From the NCBI GenBank assembly GCA_964465065.1, contig CAYXHZ010000009.1, positions 21,894-85,893 of the forward strand: a stretch of 64,000 nt of DNA, read 5' to 3'. This document shows, piece by piece, positions 33,641-42,335 of the stretch (its first letter is position 1; every line of letters begins with the position of its first letter). Both the position numbers and the translations under genes were made by a program. The notes under the pieces are model-generated. The model was given only the letters and a program-made list of their open reading frames with translations, had not been told where the DNA came from and searched no databases. The stretch is from CAYMND01 sp964465065 (lineage in GTDB: Bacteria; Acidobacteriota; Aminicenantia; UBA2199).

Positions 33641-34909
33641 ATGAGTCAGGAAGATCTGATCACCCTCGACTGCCCGGGCCGGATCACCGTCCCGGCATCG
33701 ACCGGCCTGCTGGCTTTCGACCAGCAGCTGGACTGCCATCTGACCATCGCCGCCGCCGACCTGACCGTCAGCTGCCCGTCACCCGGACCGGTCATCCGTC
33801 TGGCCTGGCGGGACATCGCCGCACTCGAGCGCGACGATTACAGCATCCGTCTCAAAAAATTCGACGGCTCGAAGCTGATCGTTTCCCACCTGGGCTACCG
33901 CTTCGAGGACGCCCTGCGGCAGATGCGCCGTTTCCGAAACCTGCAACTGGCCCAGGATCTTCTCTACAAAGAGGAGATCCTGCAGATCTACAGGCAATTC
34001 AACATTGTGCCGCCGACGGTTGCCGGCGCCTGTCCGGGCCCGTGCGATCTGCACATCACCCGAACCGGTCTGGTGTTTCTGCCCGATGACGGCGATCCCT
34101 GGCGCCTGGCGGCCGCCGACCTGACCGATTGGTCGCAGGCGGAGTATTCGCTCCGCCTCGGTCTGGAGGACGGCGGCCAGCTCACCCTGAACCGCCTGGG
34201 CAACCAGCTCGACCCGCTGCTCCGCGACATCGGCCTGATGATCGGCCGCTTGCAGGATCAGACCCGGCAATGGCTGATCTCGCTGTGGCCAAACGCCCCA
34301 GAAGACGAATTGCTGCGGGCCGTTTTCCTGCTCCTGGACGGCCGGGCCGCCGCCTGCCCGCAACTGGTTCAGGCCGCGCCATCGCTCTGGCCGCGACTGG
34401 AAGACAGACTGCAGCACAGCCCTCTGGCCGGCGAATACCGTTTCCTCATCGCTCATTCCGGTCTGCAGCACTTGAGCATCGGCCTCAAGCAGGGGCTGTG
34501 GGGCCAGGAACATAGTCAATACCTGTTTTTGATCCTGCGTTTCCCGCACAACCGCCGCCTGGTGTTCGAGGCCTGTCTGATCGACGGCGAATCGGACCAG
34601 GACAGCGACGAACCGGGTAAAGCCAGTTATTTCTTTGCCGGGGACACCCTGGAACCGACCGCTTTCGCCAGAGCCCTGCGCGCCGTCAATTTCCGCCGCG
34701 AGCCCATCTACCTCAGCGACAGCCAGTTGCAGACTGACCGCTACCGACCCTACCTTCACGCCATCGCCAAAATTCCCGCCTTGCGCGAACTCCGCCGGAA
34801 TTTCATCGCCCGGGTGACGCACCGCAGTCCGGAACAGTGGCAAAGGGACTGCCTGCAGCATATCCAGACCCCGTCCCGGCCCAACGGAGAACAGAATAGC
34901 CATGGGTAG
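33641..34909 (+). CDS. Unrecognised protein with a duplicated PH-like domain
   Basis: 422 aa from ATG 33641. An extended -10 (TGG-TATACT, 33621-33629) lies 11 nt upstream, so the longer GTG start at 33599 is unlikely. Two stretches resemble each other: about 35-95 (VIRLAWRDIAALERDDYSIRL, then L-I-V-HLGYRFEDAL) and about 140-210 (DPWRLAAADLTDWSQAEYSL, then L-T-L-RLGNQLDPLL). Each looks like a small beta-rich PH/GRAM-like domain with a closing helix. The C-terminal half is separate. No signal peptide. It overlaps a zinc-ribbon gene by 8 nt. Confidence 0.7.
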   Translation: MSQEDLITLDCPGRITVPASTGLLAFDQQLDCHLTIAAADLTVSCPSPGPVIRLAWRDIAALERDDYSIRLKKFDGSKLIVSHLGYRFEDALRQMRRFRNLQLAQDLLYKEEILQIYRQFNIVPPTVAGACPGPCDLHITRTGLVFLPDDGDPWRLAAADLTDWSQAEYSLRLGLEDGGQLTLNRLGNQLDPLLRDIGLMIGRLQDQTRQWLISLWPNAPEDELLRAVFLLLDGRAAACPQLVQAAPSLWPRLEDRLQHSPLAGEYRFLIAHSGLQHLSIGLKQGLWGQEHSQYLFLILRFPHNRRLVFEACLIDGESDQDSDEPGKASYFFAGDTLEPTAFARALRAVNFRREPIYLSDSQLQTDRYRPYLHAIAKIPALRELRRNFIARVTHRSPEQWQRDCLQHIQTPSRPNGEQNSHG

Positions 34910-35243
34910 CTACAATCAATTCTGCCGCCATTGCCGGCAACTCATCCCGGGTGACGCCCAGGTCTGCCCGTTCTGCCAGCGGGTCAATCCGCTGATGTCC
35001 CGTTGTCCACGCTGTCAGGCGCCGACAAGGTCGACGTACCGATCCTGCACGGTCTGCGGGCTTACTCTGGAGATACAGTGTCCGCAATGCGGTCAGACCA
35101 CGTTTTTCGACGACTACTGCCGGCACTGCTCCGCCCCGTTGACGGTGGAATGCCCCAACCCCAAATGCCGCCTGCGTCAGGCCCCGCTGGGTGACGACTG
35201 CCGTCAGTGCGGCAAGCCATTGAAGAATAAAAAGGAGAAATAA
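34902..35243 (+). CDS. Multi-zinc-ribbon protein
   Basis: 113 aa, almost entirely zinc-ribbon knuckles: CRHC, CPFC, CPRC, CTVC, CPQC, CRHC, CPNPKC, CRQC, i.e. about four ribbons. No other domain. Such proteins serve as structural or interaction modules. It overlaps the duplicated-domain protein upstream and lies 2 nt before the next zinc-ribbon gene. Confidence 0.85.
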   Translation: MGSYNQFCRHCRQLIPGDAQVCPFCQRVNPLMSRCPRCQAPTRSTYRSCTVCGLTLEIQCPQCGQTTFFDDYCRHCSAPLTVECPNPKCRLRQAPLGDDCRQCGKPLKNKKEK

Positions 35244-35245
35244 TC

Positions 35246-35911
35246 ATGCCCATGCAGGCATTTACAGACAATTACGAAGACAACAGCACCGAAGCCGGGT
35301 TTCAGTTTACCTTTTACTGCGACCACTGCCGGGAAGGCTACAAGACCAATTTCCGCGAATCGCAGTCCCACAAGAAGGGCAACCTGTTTCGGGGCATCGG
35401 CAAGGCCTTTTCGTTCGGCGCCTCCCTGCTCGGTCAGGGAAATCTCGGATACAATGTCGAACGCGGCTCCGATATCCTGTCGGAACGTTTCCACGGTATG
35501 ACTCCGGAATGGCAGAAGGAGCACGACGAAGCGTTCATGCTGGCCCAAAACGAGGCCAAAGGCCATTTCCACCGCTGCCCGCGCTGCACCAAATGGGTAT
35601 GCGACGACGATTGGAACGAACAGGAAGGTTTGTGCATCCAGGATGCGCCGCGCATGAATGTCGAGGTCGCCGCCGCCAAGGCGGAGAAAATGGTCGAGGA
35701 TATCCGCGAAAAGGCAGCCAACACCAAGGTTTTTCACGGCGAAATCGAAAGCAAGCAGACCGTCTGCCCCCAATGCGGAAAGCCGGCCGGCGAAGGCAAG
35801 TTCTGCAATAACTGCGGCGCCTCGCTGCGCCTGAACGAGTGCAGCCGCTGCGGGGCCAAGAACCCGGCCACTTCCCGCTTCTGCGGCGAATGCGGCAACA
35901 GCCTGATCTAA
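35246..35911 (+). CDS. Zinc-ribbon protein with unknown N-terminal domain
   Basis: 221 aa. Residues 15-40 include YCDHC, followed by a glycine-rich loop GIGKAFSFGASLLGQGNLG. CPRCTKWVCDDDW lies near 110, a helix at about 135-160, then two C-terminal ribbons, CPQCGKPAGEGKFCNNCG and CSRCGAKNPATSRFCGECG. Third gene of the trio. No enzyme motif; the CXXC pairs suggest zinc binding and protein or nucleic acid contact. Confidence 0.82.
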   Translation: MPMQAFTDNYEDNSTEAGFQFTFYCDHCREGYKTNFRESQSHKKGNLFRGIGKAFSFGASLLGQGNLGYNVERGSDILSERFHGMTPEWQKEHDEAFMLAQNEAKGHFHRCPRCTKWVCDDDWNEQEGLCIQDAPRMNVEVAAAKAEKMVEDIREKAANTKVFHGEIESKQTVCPQCGKPAGEGKFCNNCGASLRLNECSRCGAKNPATSRFCGECGNSLI

Positions 35912-35989
35912 ACCGCTCCGACTTTTTCCGTTCGACAACCGGTTTGGGACCAAAGATCGAAACCGCGTGGTAAACAATCGCGTCTTACA

Positions 35990-36017
35990 TTGAAAATGCT
36001 GTTTGGCCAAGTATAAT
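35990..36017 (+). promoter_or_regulatory. Promoter of the two-lipoprotein / protease-barrel operon
   Basis: -35 TTGAAA (35990-35995), 16 bp, -10 TATAAT (36012-36017). Confidence 0.65.
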
Positions 36018-36067
36018 GTAAAAATAGTCTTTGCCCGGCTTGTCCCGGGACAGACAAGGAGGCGCCA

Positions 36068-36481
36068 GTGTCCCAACGACTGATCGTTGTATCCGCTTTC
36101 ATCATCGTCCTCTTTACCGGATGCTCTTCATCGCTGCAAAAGCGCAGCATCAATTTCGGCATCGATATGGCCCAGCAGGGGCTCTGGAAGGAAGCCAGCT
36201 ACCGTTGGCAGGCCCAGATGGCCAAAGAAGGCCCTTCGGCCGCCCTGCTCAACAACCTGGCCATCGCCGCCGAAGCCGATGGCAAGTTCGAAGATGCCGA
36301 AAGCCTGTACCAAAAAGCCCTGAAACTGGCGCCCAAACACCCGGTCATCCAAGGAAACTATGACCAGTTCGTCAGACTCAAGGAAGGGAAGGAGCAGGAC
36401 CTGGACAAACCCGGTAAAAAGAGACGCGGCAGGCCGGGTTCGGATCCGGACCAGGAACCGCCGCAGGGAGAGGAAAGATGA
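36068..36481 (+). CDS. Small TPR lipoprotein
   Basis: 137 aa, GTG start after AAGGAGGCGCC. Lipobox LFTGC near residue 19. About two TPR units (AALLNNLAIAAEADGKFEDA, ESLYQKALKLAPKHPVIQG), then a charged, low-complexity tail. Likely an assembly partner in the periplasm. Overlaps the next gene by 4 nt. Confidence 0.85.
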   Translation: MSQRLIVVSAFIIVLFTGCSSSLQKRSINFGIDMAQQGLWKEASYRWQAQMAKEGPSAALLNNLAIAAEADGKFEDAESLYQKALKLAPKHPVIQGNYDQFVRLKEGKEQDLDKPGKKRRGRPGSDPDQEPPQGEER

Positions 36482-37131
36482 AAAGGATGATTCCGCTGTC
36501 TCTGCTGCTGGTCCTCGTCGTCGGCTGCATCTCCTGCGGCAGCCCGGAATTGAAGGTCTACCTGGAAATCAAACTGCCGGACCGGATCGATTTCACGAAC
36601 TTCAAGACTCTGTTGTTCAACCCGATGACCGTCACCGGTCTGCCGGATGGCATGGATGCCTCGAATATCACCCATATTCAGGACGATTATTTTCTGGGCG
36701 ACCTGCCGCGCCAGTACAAGCTGGCCCCCCATAAAACCAGCCTGACCATCGCCGATCCTGAAAAGCCGGACCCGGCTGTGCTCGGCGAACTGGCCGGCCA
36801 GTACGAAAAGGCCCTGCTGATCACCGGCAAGATGGACGTGAGCGTCAAGAGCCACAGCATGGTCCGCGAACGCCGGGACGACAAACTCAACAAACGTATC
36901 CGCAGCATCGTCAAACTCAATCAGATGATCGTCAAAGTCGATCTGTTCATCTACGGCACCCAGGACGGCAAGCTGCTCTGGAAGCGGAGCTACACCCAGC
37001 AGGAGAACGAATACCCCAGTGATCGGGAGACTTTCACTCTCCGCTCCCTCTTTTACAAATGCACCGACCGGTTTTCCAGGGATATCAGCCTGCAGGAAAG
37101 GCGGGTGCGTCGCACCCTGCTCGAACAATAG
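36478..37131 (+). CDS. Lipoprotein of unknown function
   Basis: 217 aa, signal peptide with lipobox LVVGC near residue 17. The mature part has a beta-alpha pattern with YEKALLITGKMDVSV and VKVDLFIYGTQDGKLLWKR, reminiscent of lipoproteins that bind peptidoglycan or partner proteins. Not assigned. Second gene of the operon, 8 nt before the protease-barrel gene. Confidence 0.78.
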   Translation: MKRMIPLSLLLVLVVGCISCGSPELKVYLEIKLPDRIDFTNFKTLLFNPMTVTGLPDGMDASNITHIQDDYFLGDLPRQYKLAPHKTSLTIADPEKPDPAVLGELAGQYEKALLITGKMDVSVKSHSMVRERRDDKLNKRIRSIVKLNQMIVKVDLFIYGTQDGKLLWKRSYTQQENEYPSDRETFTLRSLFYKCTDRFSRDISLQERRVRRTLLEQ

Positions 37132-37139
37132 GGGTTACC

Positions 37140-40070
37140 ATGAAAAAAGTGTCATTCTCGCTTCTGATTGTCCTGATCGTCCTGTGCAGTTCCGCCATTC
37201 AGGCTCAATACAGCTGGTTCTACTTCGGGCGCAGCAAGGAAATGCTCCGTCCCTTCCCCTGGCAGGTCCAGGAGACGACTCATTTCAAGATCCACCATTA
37301 CAGTGACGATGCCGCCTTCATCCAGAAGATCGCCGAAACGGCCGAACAGGCTTACAACGACCTGTCCCTGTTCCTGGATGTCCAGGTCGACAAGAAGATC
37401 CCGTTGATTTTCTACACCAGCCACATCGACTTCGAACAGACCAACCTGATCGACTACATGCCGGCCGGTGTCGAAGCCTTCGCCGAACCGCTCGGCCAGC
37501 GCATGGTTCTGCATGGGGACCGCAGCTTTTCCGAGTTCGCCCGTACCCTGGTGCACGAGCTGGGTCACATATTCGAATACCAGATCGTGTACAAAAACAT
37601 CTCCCTGTCGGGTCTGGCCCTGCGTCAGCCGCCGACCTGGGTTTTCGAGGGTTTTTCCGAACTGATCACCAACAACTGGAACAGTTTCAACCTCATGACC
37701 ATCCGCGACGCCGTCATCAACGAGCGCCTGCCGACCATCTCCGAACAGGGCGATATCGGCGCTGAAATGATCCTCGGCCGCATCGACTACGACATGGGGC
37801 ACCTGGTCTACGATTTCCTGATGAAACGCTACGGCCGTACCGGTGTCCGCAAGATGCTGAATGCCTTCCGCGGTTCCCGCCAGCCCTTCCGCGCCCTGGG
37901 CACGACCGCCAAGGACTTCAACTTCGAGTTGCGCAAGTATGCCCGCGAACGCTTCAAACCCTACCGCATGAAAGAAAACCCGGAGGAGTACAGCTCGCTG
38001 GTCGGGCCGGAATTTCCCTTCGTCTTCACCTTTTCTCACCAGATATCCCCGTCCGGAGAACTGGCCGCCGTTCTGACCTACAACGCCGCCCAAAGCAAGT
38101 TCGACCTGGTCCTGATCTCGATGAAGACCGGCAAGATGATCCGCAGTCTGACTCCGGGCGTGACCATGAAGCACGACGGCATCGATCTCAAGTTCAACCC
38201 GGCAGAAGGCAACAGCTTCGCCTGGGATAGTCGCGGCGAGGAAGTCTGCTATTTCGCCCGGCGCAGCCTGGTCAACTACCTGGTGTTCAACGATATTTAC
38301 AAGCCCAGGGCCCTGCGCATGATCCCTCTGCCCGGAATCGGTTCGCCGGCCTCACCCGTTTTTCACCCCAAGACCGGGGAGCTCTACTTCATCGGGGTCG
38401 AAAAATCCCACGCCTACCTCTACCGCTTGCATCCCAAGACCGAAAAAGTTGAGCGGATCAGCGACGGCAGCCGCTTCCTCAAGAGCTTCTCCTTTTCCCA
38501 TGACGGTCAGACCCTGGTTTACAGCGCCTCCGCTGGAGAACACACCAACCTGTTCACCGCCCCCCTGTCCGATCCCAACCACCTGACCGCCATCACCAGC
38601 GGCCCTCAGGAGGACATCACCCCGGTTTTCGACCCCAAGGACGAAATCATCTACTTTTCCAGCGACCGCGACGAATCTTTCAACATCTACGCCATCGACC
38701 TCAAGAATAACAGAATTCTCCGCTATACCGATGTGGCCACCGGCAATTTCTTCCCGCTGACCATTCCGGACGATCCCGAGCACCTGCTGGTTTCCAGTTT
38801 CATCCAGGGCGCCTTCCAGCTCTTCAAGCTCAGCCTTTCCAAACCGCAGTCCGATCTGGCCTATCAGCTGCCCCAGGCCGCCAATACCGGCGCCGCCCTG
38901 GCATCGGAAAAAGAGAGCTACACCATTCCGTCCTTTCTGGAGCAGATCAGCAGCAGCTTCAACCTGCAGCAGCAGAAACGCATCGAAGAGCCCCGGATCA
39001 AGCCCACCCTGTCGCAGCCCGAGAAATACAAGCCCTTCAAGAACCTGGCCATCAGTTCTCTGCCGGGATTCGGACTGGGCTACGCCAGCGACGGCAGCCT
39101 GATGGGCTACACCTCGGTTTCCATCGAGGACCTGATGATGGACCACAGCTTCAGCCTCTTGATCTACCGCATTTACGGCTACCAGTCCTATCAGCTGTCA
39201 TACCTGAACCAGAAAAACCGCCTCAAGCTCTTTTCCAACATCTTCTACTACACCGACGCCTACTACATGCCCTACACCTCGGGAGACAACTGGTTGTCCA
39301 TCCGCAAACGATTGGGCGGCAGCTTCGGCCTGATCTACCCCCTGAGCCGCGAGTACCGCCTGGAAGGTTCGGCCTCCTTCTTCTACCAGGAGGAGAACCT
39401 GGACAACATCTACGCCGGCACCGACATCCCCTACAGCAATTATTTCGACGGCCCCTCCATCCCCCTGTCGCTGAGTTTCATCGCCGACGACGCCGCCTAC
39501 TCGTACCAGACCATGGGACCGTCGATGGGTCATTCGTTCAAGATCACCCTGACCCAGAACATCCCGGTCAGCAAATCCTTTCTGGGCTCCACCTCGATCG
39601 AGGCCGATCTGCGCAAATACCTGCGCCTGTCCAACACCTCCCTGCTGGCCGCCCGGCTGTTCGCCTTCACCTCCCTGGGCGATTACCCCCAACTGCGCTG
39701 GATGGGCGGCAACAACACCATCCGCAGCCTGGGATTCTATCAGCTGTCCGGAACCCGGGGTTTTGTGCTCAGTACCGAGCTGCGCTTTCCGATCATTCAC
39801 GTCGCCCGAACCCCCATCGGCAACATCGGTCCGATCCGCGGGGTGTTTTTCGCCGACCTCGGCTGCGCCTCGTTCAAAGAATACCCCATCGATTTCTTTG
39901 AATCCGGCAGTCTGAAGCTGAAAGACGGGTACGGTTCCTACGGGTTCGGTTTCATGATCAACATGTTCGGCTACCCCCTGCACTTCGAATGGGTCTGGCA
40001 GATCGACGACCAGGTCAGAAACAACGGCAAACGATCCAGCTTCAACTTCTGGATCGGCTACGATTTCTAG
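37140..40070 (+). CDS. Gluzincin-like protease / beta-propeller / outer-membrane barrel protein
   Basis: 976 aa, ATG at 37140, signal peptide ending SAIQAQ. Residues 25-280 resemble a zinc peptidase of the MA clan: LVHELGHIFEYQ near 138 (HExxH) and WVFEGFSELI near 176 (the Glu ligand). About 290-580 are PD40-type propeller repeats (FSHDGQTLVYSAS, DEIIYFSSDRDESFNIY). From about 640 to the end it has alternating beta strands with LGYASDGSLMGYTSV, LGFYQLSGTRGFVLSTELRFP and a terminal Phe, as in BamA/surface-antigen barrels. Inference: an outer-membrane anchored protease or peptide-handling protein. Confidence 0.85.
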   Translation: MKKVSFSLLIVLIVLCSSAIQAQYSWFYFGRSKEMLRPFPWQVQETTHFKIHHYSDDAAFIQKIAETAEQAYNDLSLFLDVQVDKKIPLIFYTSHIDFEQTNLIDYMPAGVEAFAEPLGQRMVLHGDRSFSEFARTLVHELGHIFEYQIVYKNISLSGLALRQPPTWVFEGFSELITNNWNSFNLMTIRDAVINERLPTISEQGDIGAEMILGRIDYDMGHLVYDFLMKRYGRTGVRKMLNAFRGSRQPFRALGTTAKDFNFELRKYARERFKPYRMKENPEEYSSLVGPEFPFVFTFSHQISPSGELAAVLTYNAAQSKFDLVLISMKTGKMIRSLTPGVTMKHDGIDLKFNPAEGNSFAWDSRGEEVCYFARRSLVNYLVFNDIYKPRALRMIPLPGIGSPASPVFHPKTGELYFIGVEKSHAYLYRLHPKTEKVERISDGSRFLKSFSFSHDGQTLVYSASAGEHTNLFTAPLSDPNHLTAITSGPQEDITPVFDPKDEIIYFSSDRDESFNIYAIDLKNNRILRYTDVATGNFFPLTIPDDPEHLLVSSFIQGAFQLFKLSLSKPQSDLAYQLPQAANTGAALASEKESYTIPSFLEQISSSFNLQQQKRIEEPRIKPTLSQPEKYKPFKNLAISSLPGFGLGYASDGSLMGYTSVSIEDLMMDHSFSLLIYRIYGYQSYQLSYLNQKNRLKLFSNIFYYTDAYYMPYTSGDNWLSIRKRLGGSFGLIYPLSREYRLEGSASFFYQEENLDNIYAGTDIPYSNYFDGPSIPLSLSFIADDAAYSYQTMGPSMGHSFKITLTQNIPVSKSFLGSTSIEADLRKYLRLSNTSLLAARLFAFTSLGDYPQLRWMGGNNTIRSLGFYQLSGTRGFVLSTELRFPIIHVARTPIGNIGPIRGVFFADLGCASFKEYPIDFFESGSLKLKDGYGSYGFGFMINMFGYPLHFEWVWQIDDQVRNNGKRSSFNFWIGYDF

Positions 40071-42325
40071 AACAGGCCGGGACGACGACCCCGGGGCAGG
40101 ACCTCGATCTCCAGATCCGGTCTTGTCCCGGCGTTGTCGACGTAGAGCTGGATCAGCTCCTGGCCTTGCCATTTTTTCTGCAGGTAATCGGGTATCGCCA
40201 CGATCCGTTCCGACTGTCCGGGCAGTTCGGTGCTCAGCAGCAGACGGTCGAAATTCCACAGACGCAGCTGTACCGTCCCGTCACCCGGATTGCCGAGGCG
40301 GATTTCCAGCTTTTCCGGAGCGGACAGCGGCGCCAGCAAAATCGGGAAATGCTGCACGGCGCCAAGGCGGAAATACCGGTTTTCGGCCTGTCGGGGATAC
40401 AGGGATGCCCCGTACAGGCGATGCGGCAGGATGTCGGAACGCTCGACCAGAACCGGATTGTACAACGGCAGGCGCGGAAACAGGACGAACAGCAGCAGCC
40501 AGGGCAGGATCCAGACCCGGCGCAAAAACTTGGCCGAAATCGGTTTCTTTCTCCACAAGGCCCAGACCGTCAGCATCAGCAGCAGCGCGATGAACAGGTT
40601 GTTGGGCCACCAGGCGAAATTCCCGTCGGTTTTGATGAACGATGGCAGATGGCCGCTCAGGTCGACCAACCCGTTGCCCAGCCGTTGAAACAACAGACCG
40701 GGGCGGAACTGCACGTCGCGGGTGGTCGACTGGTAGAGGGTGTAGGGGTTGACAAGCTGGAAAACAGTGATGAACAGCCCATAGGCGATCAGGCCGCCGG
40801 CCAGGTTGCGCTTGAGCCAGCGCAGTTTCGAATGTCTGAACAGGAACAGGACCAGCAGCGCCAGAGCCCAGACGACCGGCGTCAAGGGCCGTGCCTGCGG
40901 GCAGTAGCCGCCGCGGTGGGTCAGCATGGCATAGCTGCCGATGTAGATCAGAGCCGGCACCGTGAGCCAAAAAAGCCTCTTGTAGCGACGGTAGAGCGTA
41001 CACAGACGGACAAAGCCGGCCAGGGCCAGAGCGTAGATCGGCGCATAAAGCAGCAGACCGTCGCGCTGATCCAGAAAATAGTTCAGAAAAGCCTCCAGGC
41101 GCATCTGCAGGGTCTGTTCCCGGGTGATGACTCCCCAGAACTGGCTCTTTTGCAGCTCGTTCTGGTAGACCGATGCCGGTGAAAAGTTGCCGTAGGCGCT
41201 GTACAGGTAGGCCCAGAACATCCCCTGCATCAGTAAGGGACCGGCGATGAACACCAGGGCGCCGCGCCAGTTTTTCTCCCGCAGCAGGCCGTAAACCGAA
41301 CCGAACCCGTACAGGTAGAGCAGCGAGGCGTACTTGACGCCCCAGAAGAGCAGCAGGCCCAGACTAAAACCGGACAGGGCCAGGGCCCAGAAACGGTGCC
41401 GCTGCGGGGACAGATAGCGCAGGTAGAGACTGGTCAGCAGCAACAGCATGACCTGGTTTTCGGGGTAGAAATGAAAGCTGTAATAGTAAAGCGGCGCCGT
41501 CAGCGCCATGACCAGGGTGGCCAGCAAAGCCGGCCGGAACCGGCCGGTCAGCCTCCAGGCGCACAGGTAGACGACCAGCATCAGCAAGGCCGAGTACATA
41601 GCCAGCAGCAGGCGGACGGCGGGAACCACCAGACTGTCCGGCAGCAGCCACAGGAGCGGGGTCACCGACAGGGCCACCCCCGGCAGGTGAAAGGAATAGA
41701 TTTCCTGCTGGCCGCCCTTGCCGAAATAGCCGTGAATCCCCAGTTCCTGGACATCGAGATATTTCCGGTACGATTGTTGGTAATACTGGTTGGCGACGTT
41801 GAAATCGCCGTCCTCGGCCACGGACTGGGCAATGACCAGATAGTGCGGTTCGTCGCCGCCCAGGGGCACCTGCTGATACTCGAACGACAAGACCCCGGCC
41901 GCAAAGAACAGAAACGACAGCAAAAAAACGCACAGCCCCCGTTTGGCCGGTGACAGGGCGGCAAAAAACCCCAAAACTCCGGAAAGCGCCCGGCAGCGTC
42001 GCACGAGCCGTCCCCACAGGAGCAATCCGACAAGCAACAGCAGCCAGTCCAGGCGCAGACGCCAATCGCTGCCATCCCAGGTCCACAGTTTCATGACCGG
42101 TACCAGCAGACCCAGTGCAAACGGTCGCAACGGCCGGAGGATAGCGGTCCAGGCGGCCGATCCCCGCTCGGCGTACCAGCCGCCGAGCAGACCGGACAAG
42201 GCGAACAGTCCGGCCCAGGATATACCGGCCGGCAACTGACCGAGCAGCAGCGCCAAACCGGTCAGCGCCGCCGCATTCAGCATCCGTTGGCTCCAGACGG
42301 TCAAGCAGGACTTGAAGCGGGTCAT
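40067..42325 (-). CDS. Multi-spanning GT-C-like membrane glycosyltransferase
   Basis: 752 aa with about 12-14 membrane segments and a C-terminal soluble beta domain of about 110 aa. The first large loop has PLGGDEPHYLVIAQS, the acidic motif of GT39/PMT-like glycosyltransferases that use lipid-linked sugars. Later loops include FSFHFYPENQ. It probably transfers a sugar on the outer face of the membrane. Starts 10 nt after the Fe-S oxidoreductase and ends 4 nt inside the convergent protease-barrel gene. Confidence 0.8.
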   Translation of the reverse strand: MTRFKSCLTVWSQRMLNAAALTGLALLLGQLPAGISWAGLFALSGLLGGWYAERGSAAWTAILRPLRPFALGLLVPVMKLWTWDGSDWRLRLDWLLLLVGLLLWGRLVRRCRALSGVLGFFAALSPAKRGLCVFLLSFLFFAAGVLSFEYQQVPLGGDEPHYLVIAQSVAEDGDFNVANQYYQQSYRKYLDVQELGIHGYFGKGGQQEIYSFHLPGVALSVTPLLWLLPDSLVVPAVRLLLAMYSALLMLVVYLCAWRLTGRFRPALLATLVMALTAPLYYYSFHFYPENQVMLLLLTSLYLRYLSPQRHRFWALALSGFSLGLLLFWGVKYASLLYLYGFGSVYGLLREKNWRGALVFIAGPLLMQGMFWAYLYSAYGNFSPASVYQNELQKSQFWGVITREQTLQMRLEAFLNYFLDQRDGLLLYAPIYALALAGFVRLCTLYRRYKRLFWLTVPALIYIGSYAMLTHRGGYCPQARPLTPVVWALALLVLFLFRHSKLRWLKRNLAGGLIAYGLFITVFQLVNPYTLYQSTTRDVQFRPGLLFQRLGNGLVDLSGHLPSFIKTDGNFAWWPNNLFIALLLMLTVWALWRKKPISAKFLRRVWILPWLLLFVLFPRLPLYNPVLVERSDILPHRLYGASLYPRQAENRYFRLGAVQHFPILLAPLSAPEKLEIRLGNPGDGTVQLRLWNFDRLLLSTELPGQSERIVAIPDYLQKKWQGQELIQLYVDNAGTRPDLEIEVLPRGRRPGLF

Positions 42326-42335
42326 CGGACGGAAA

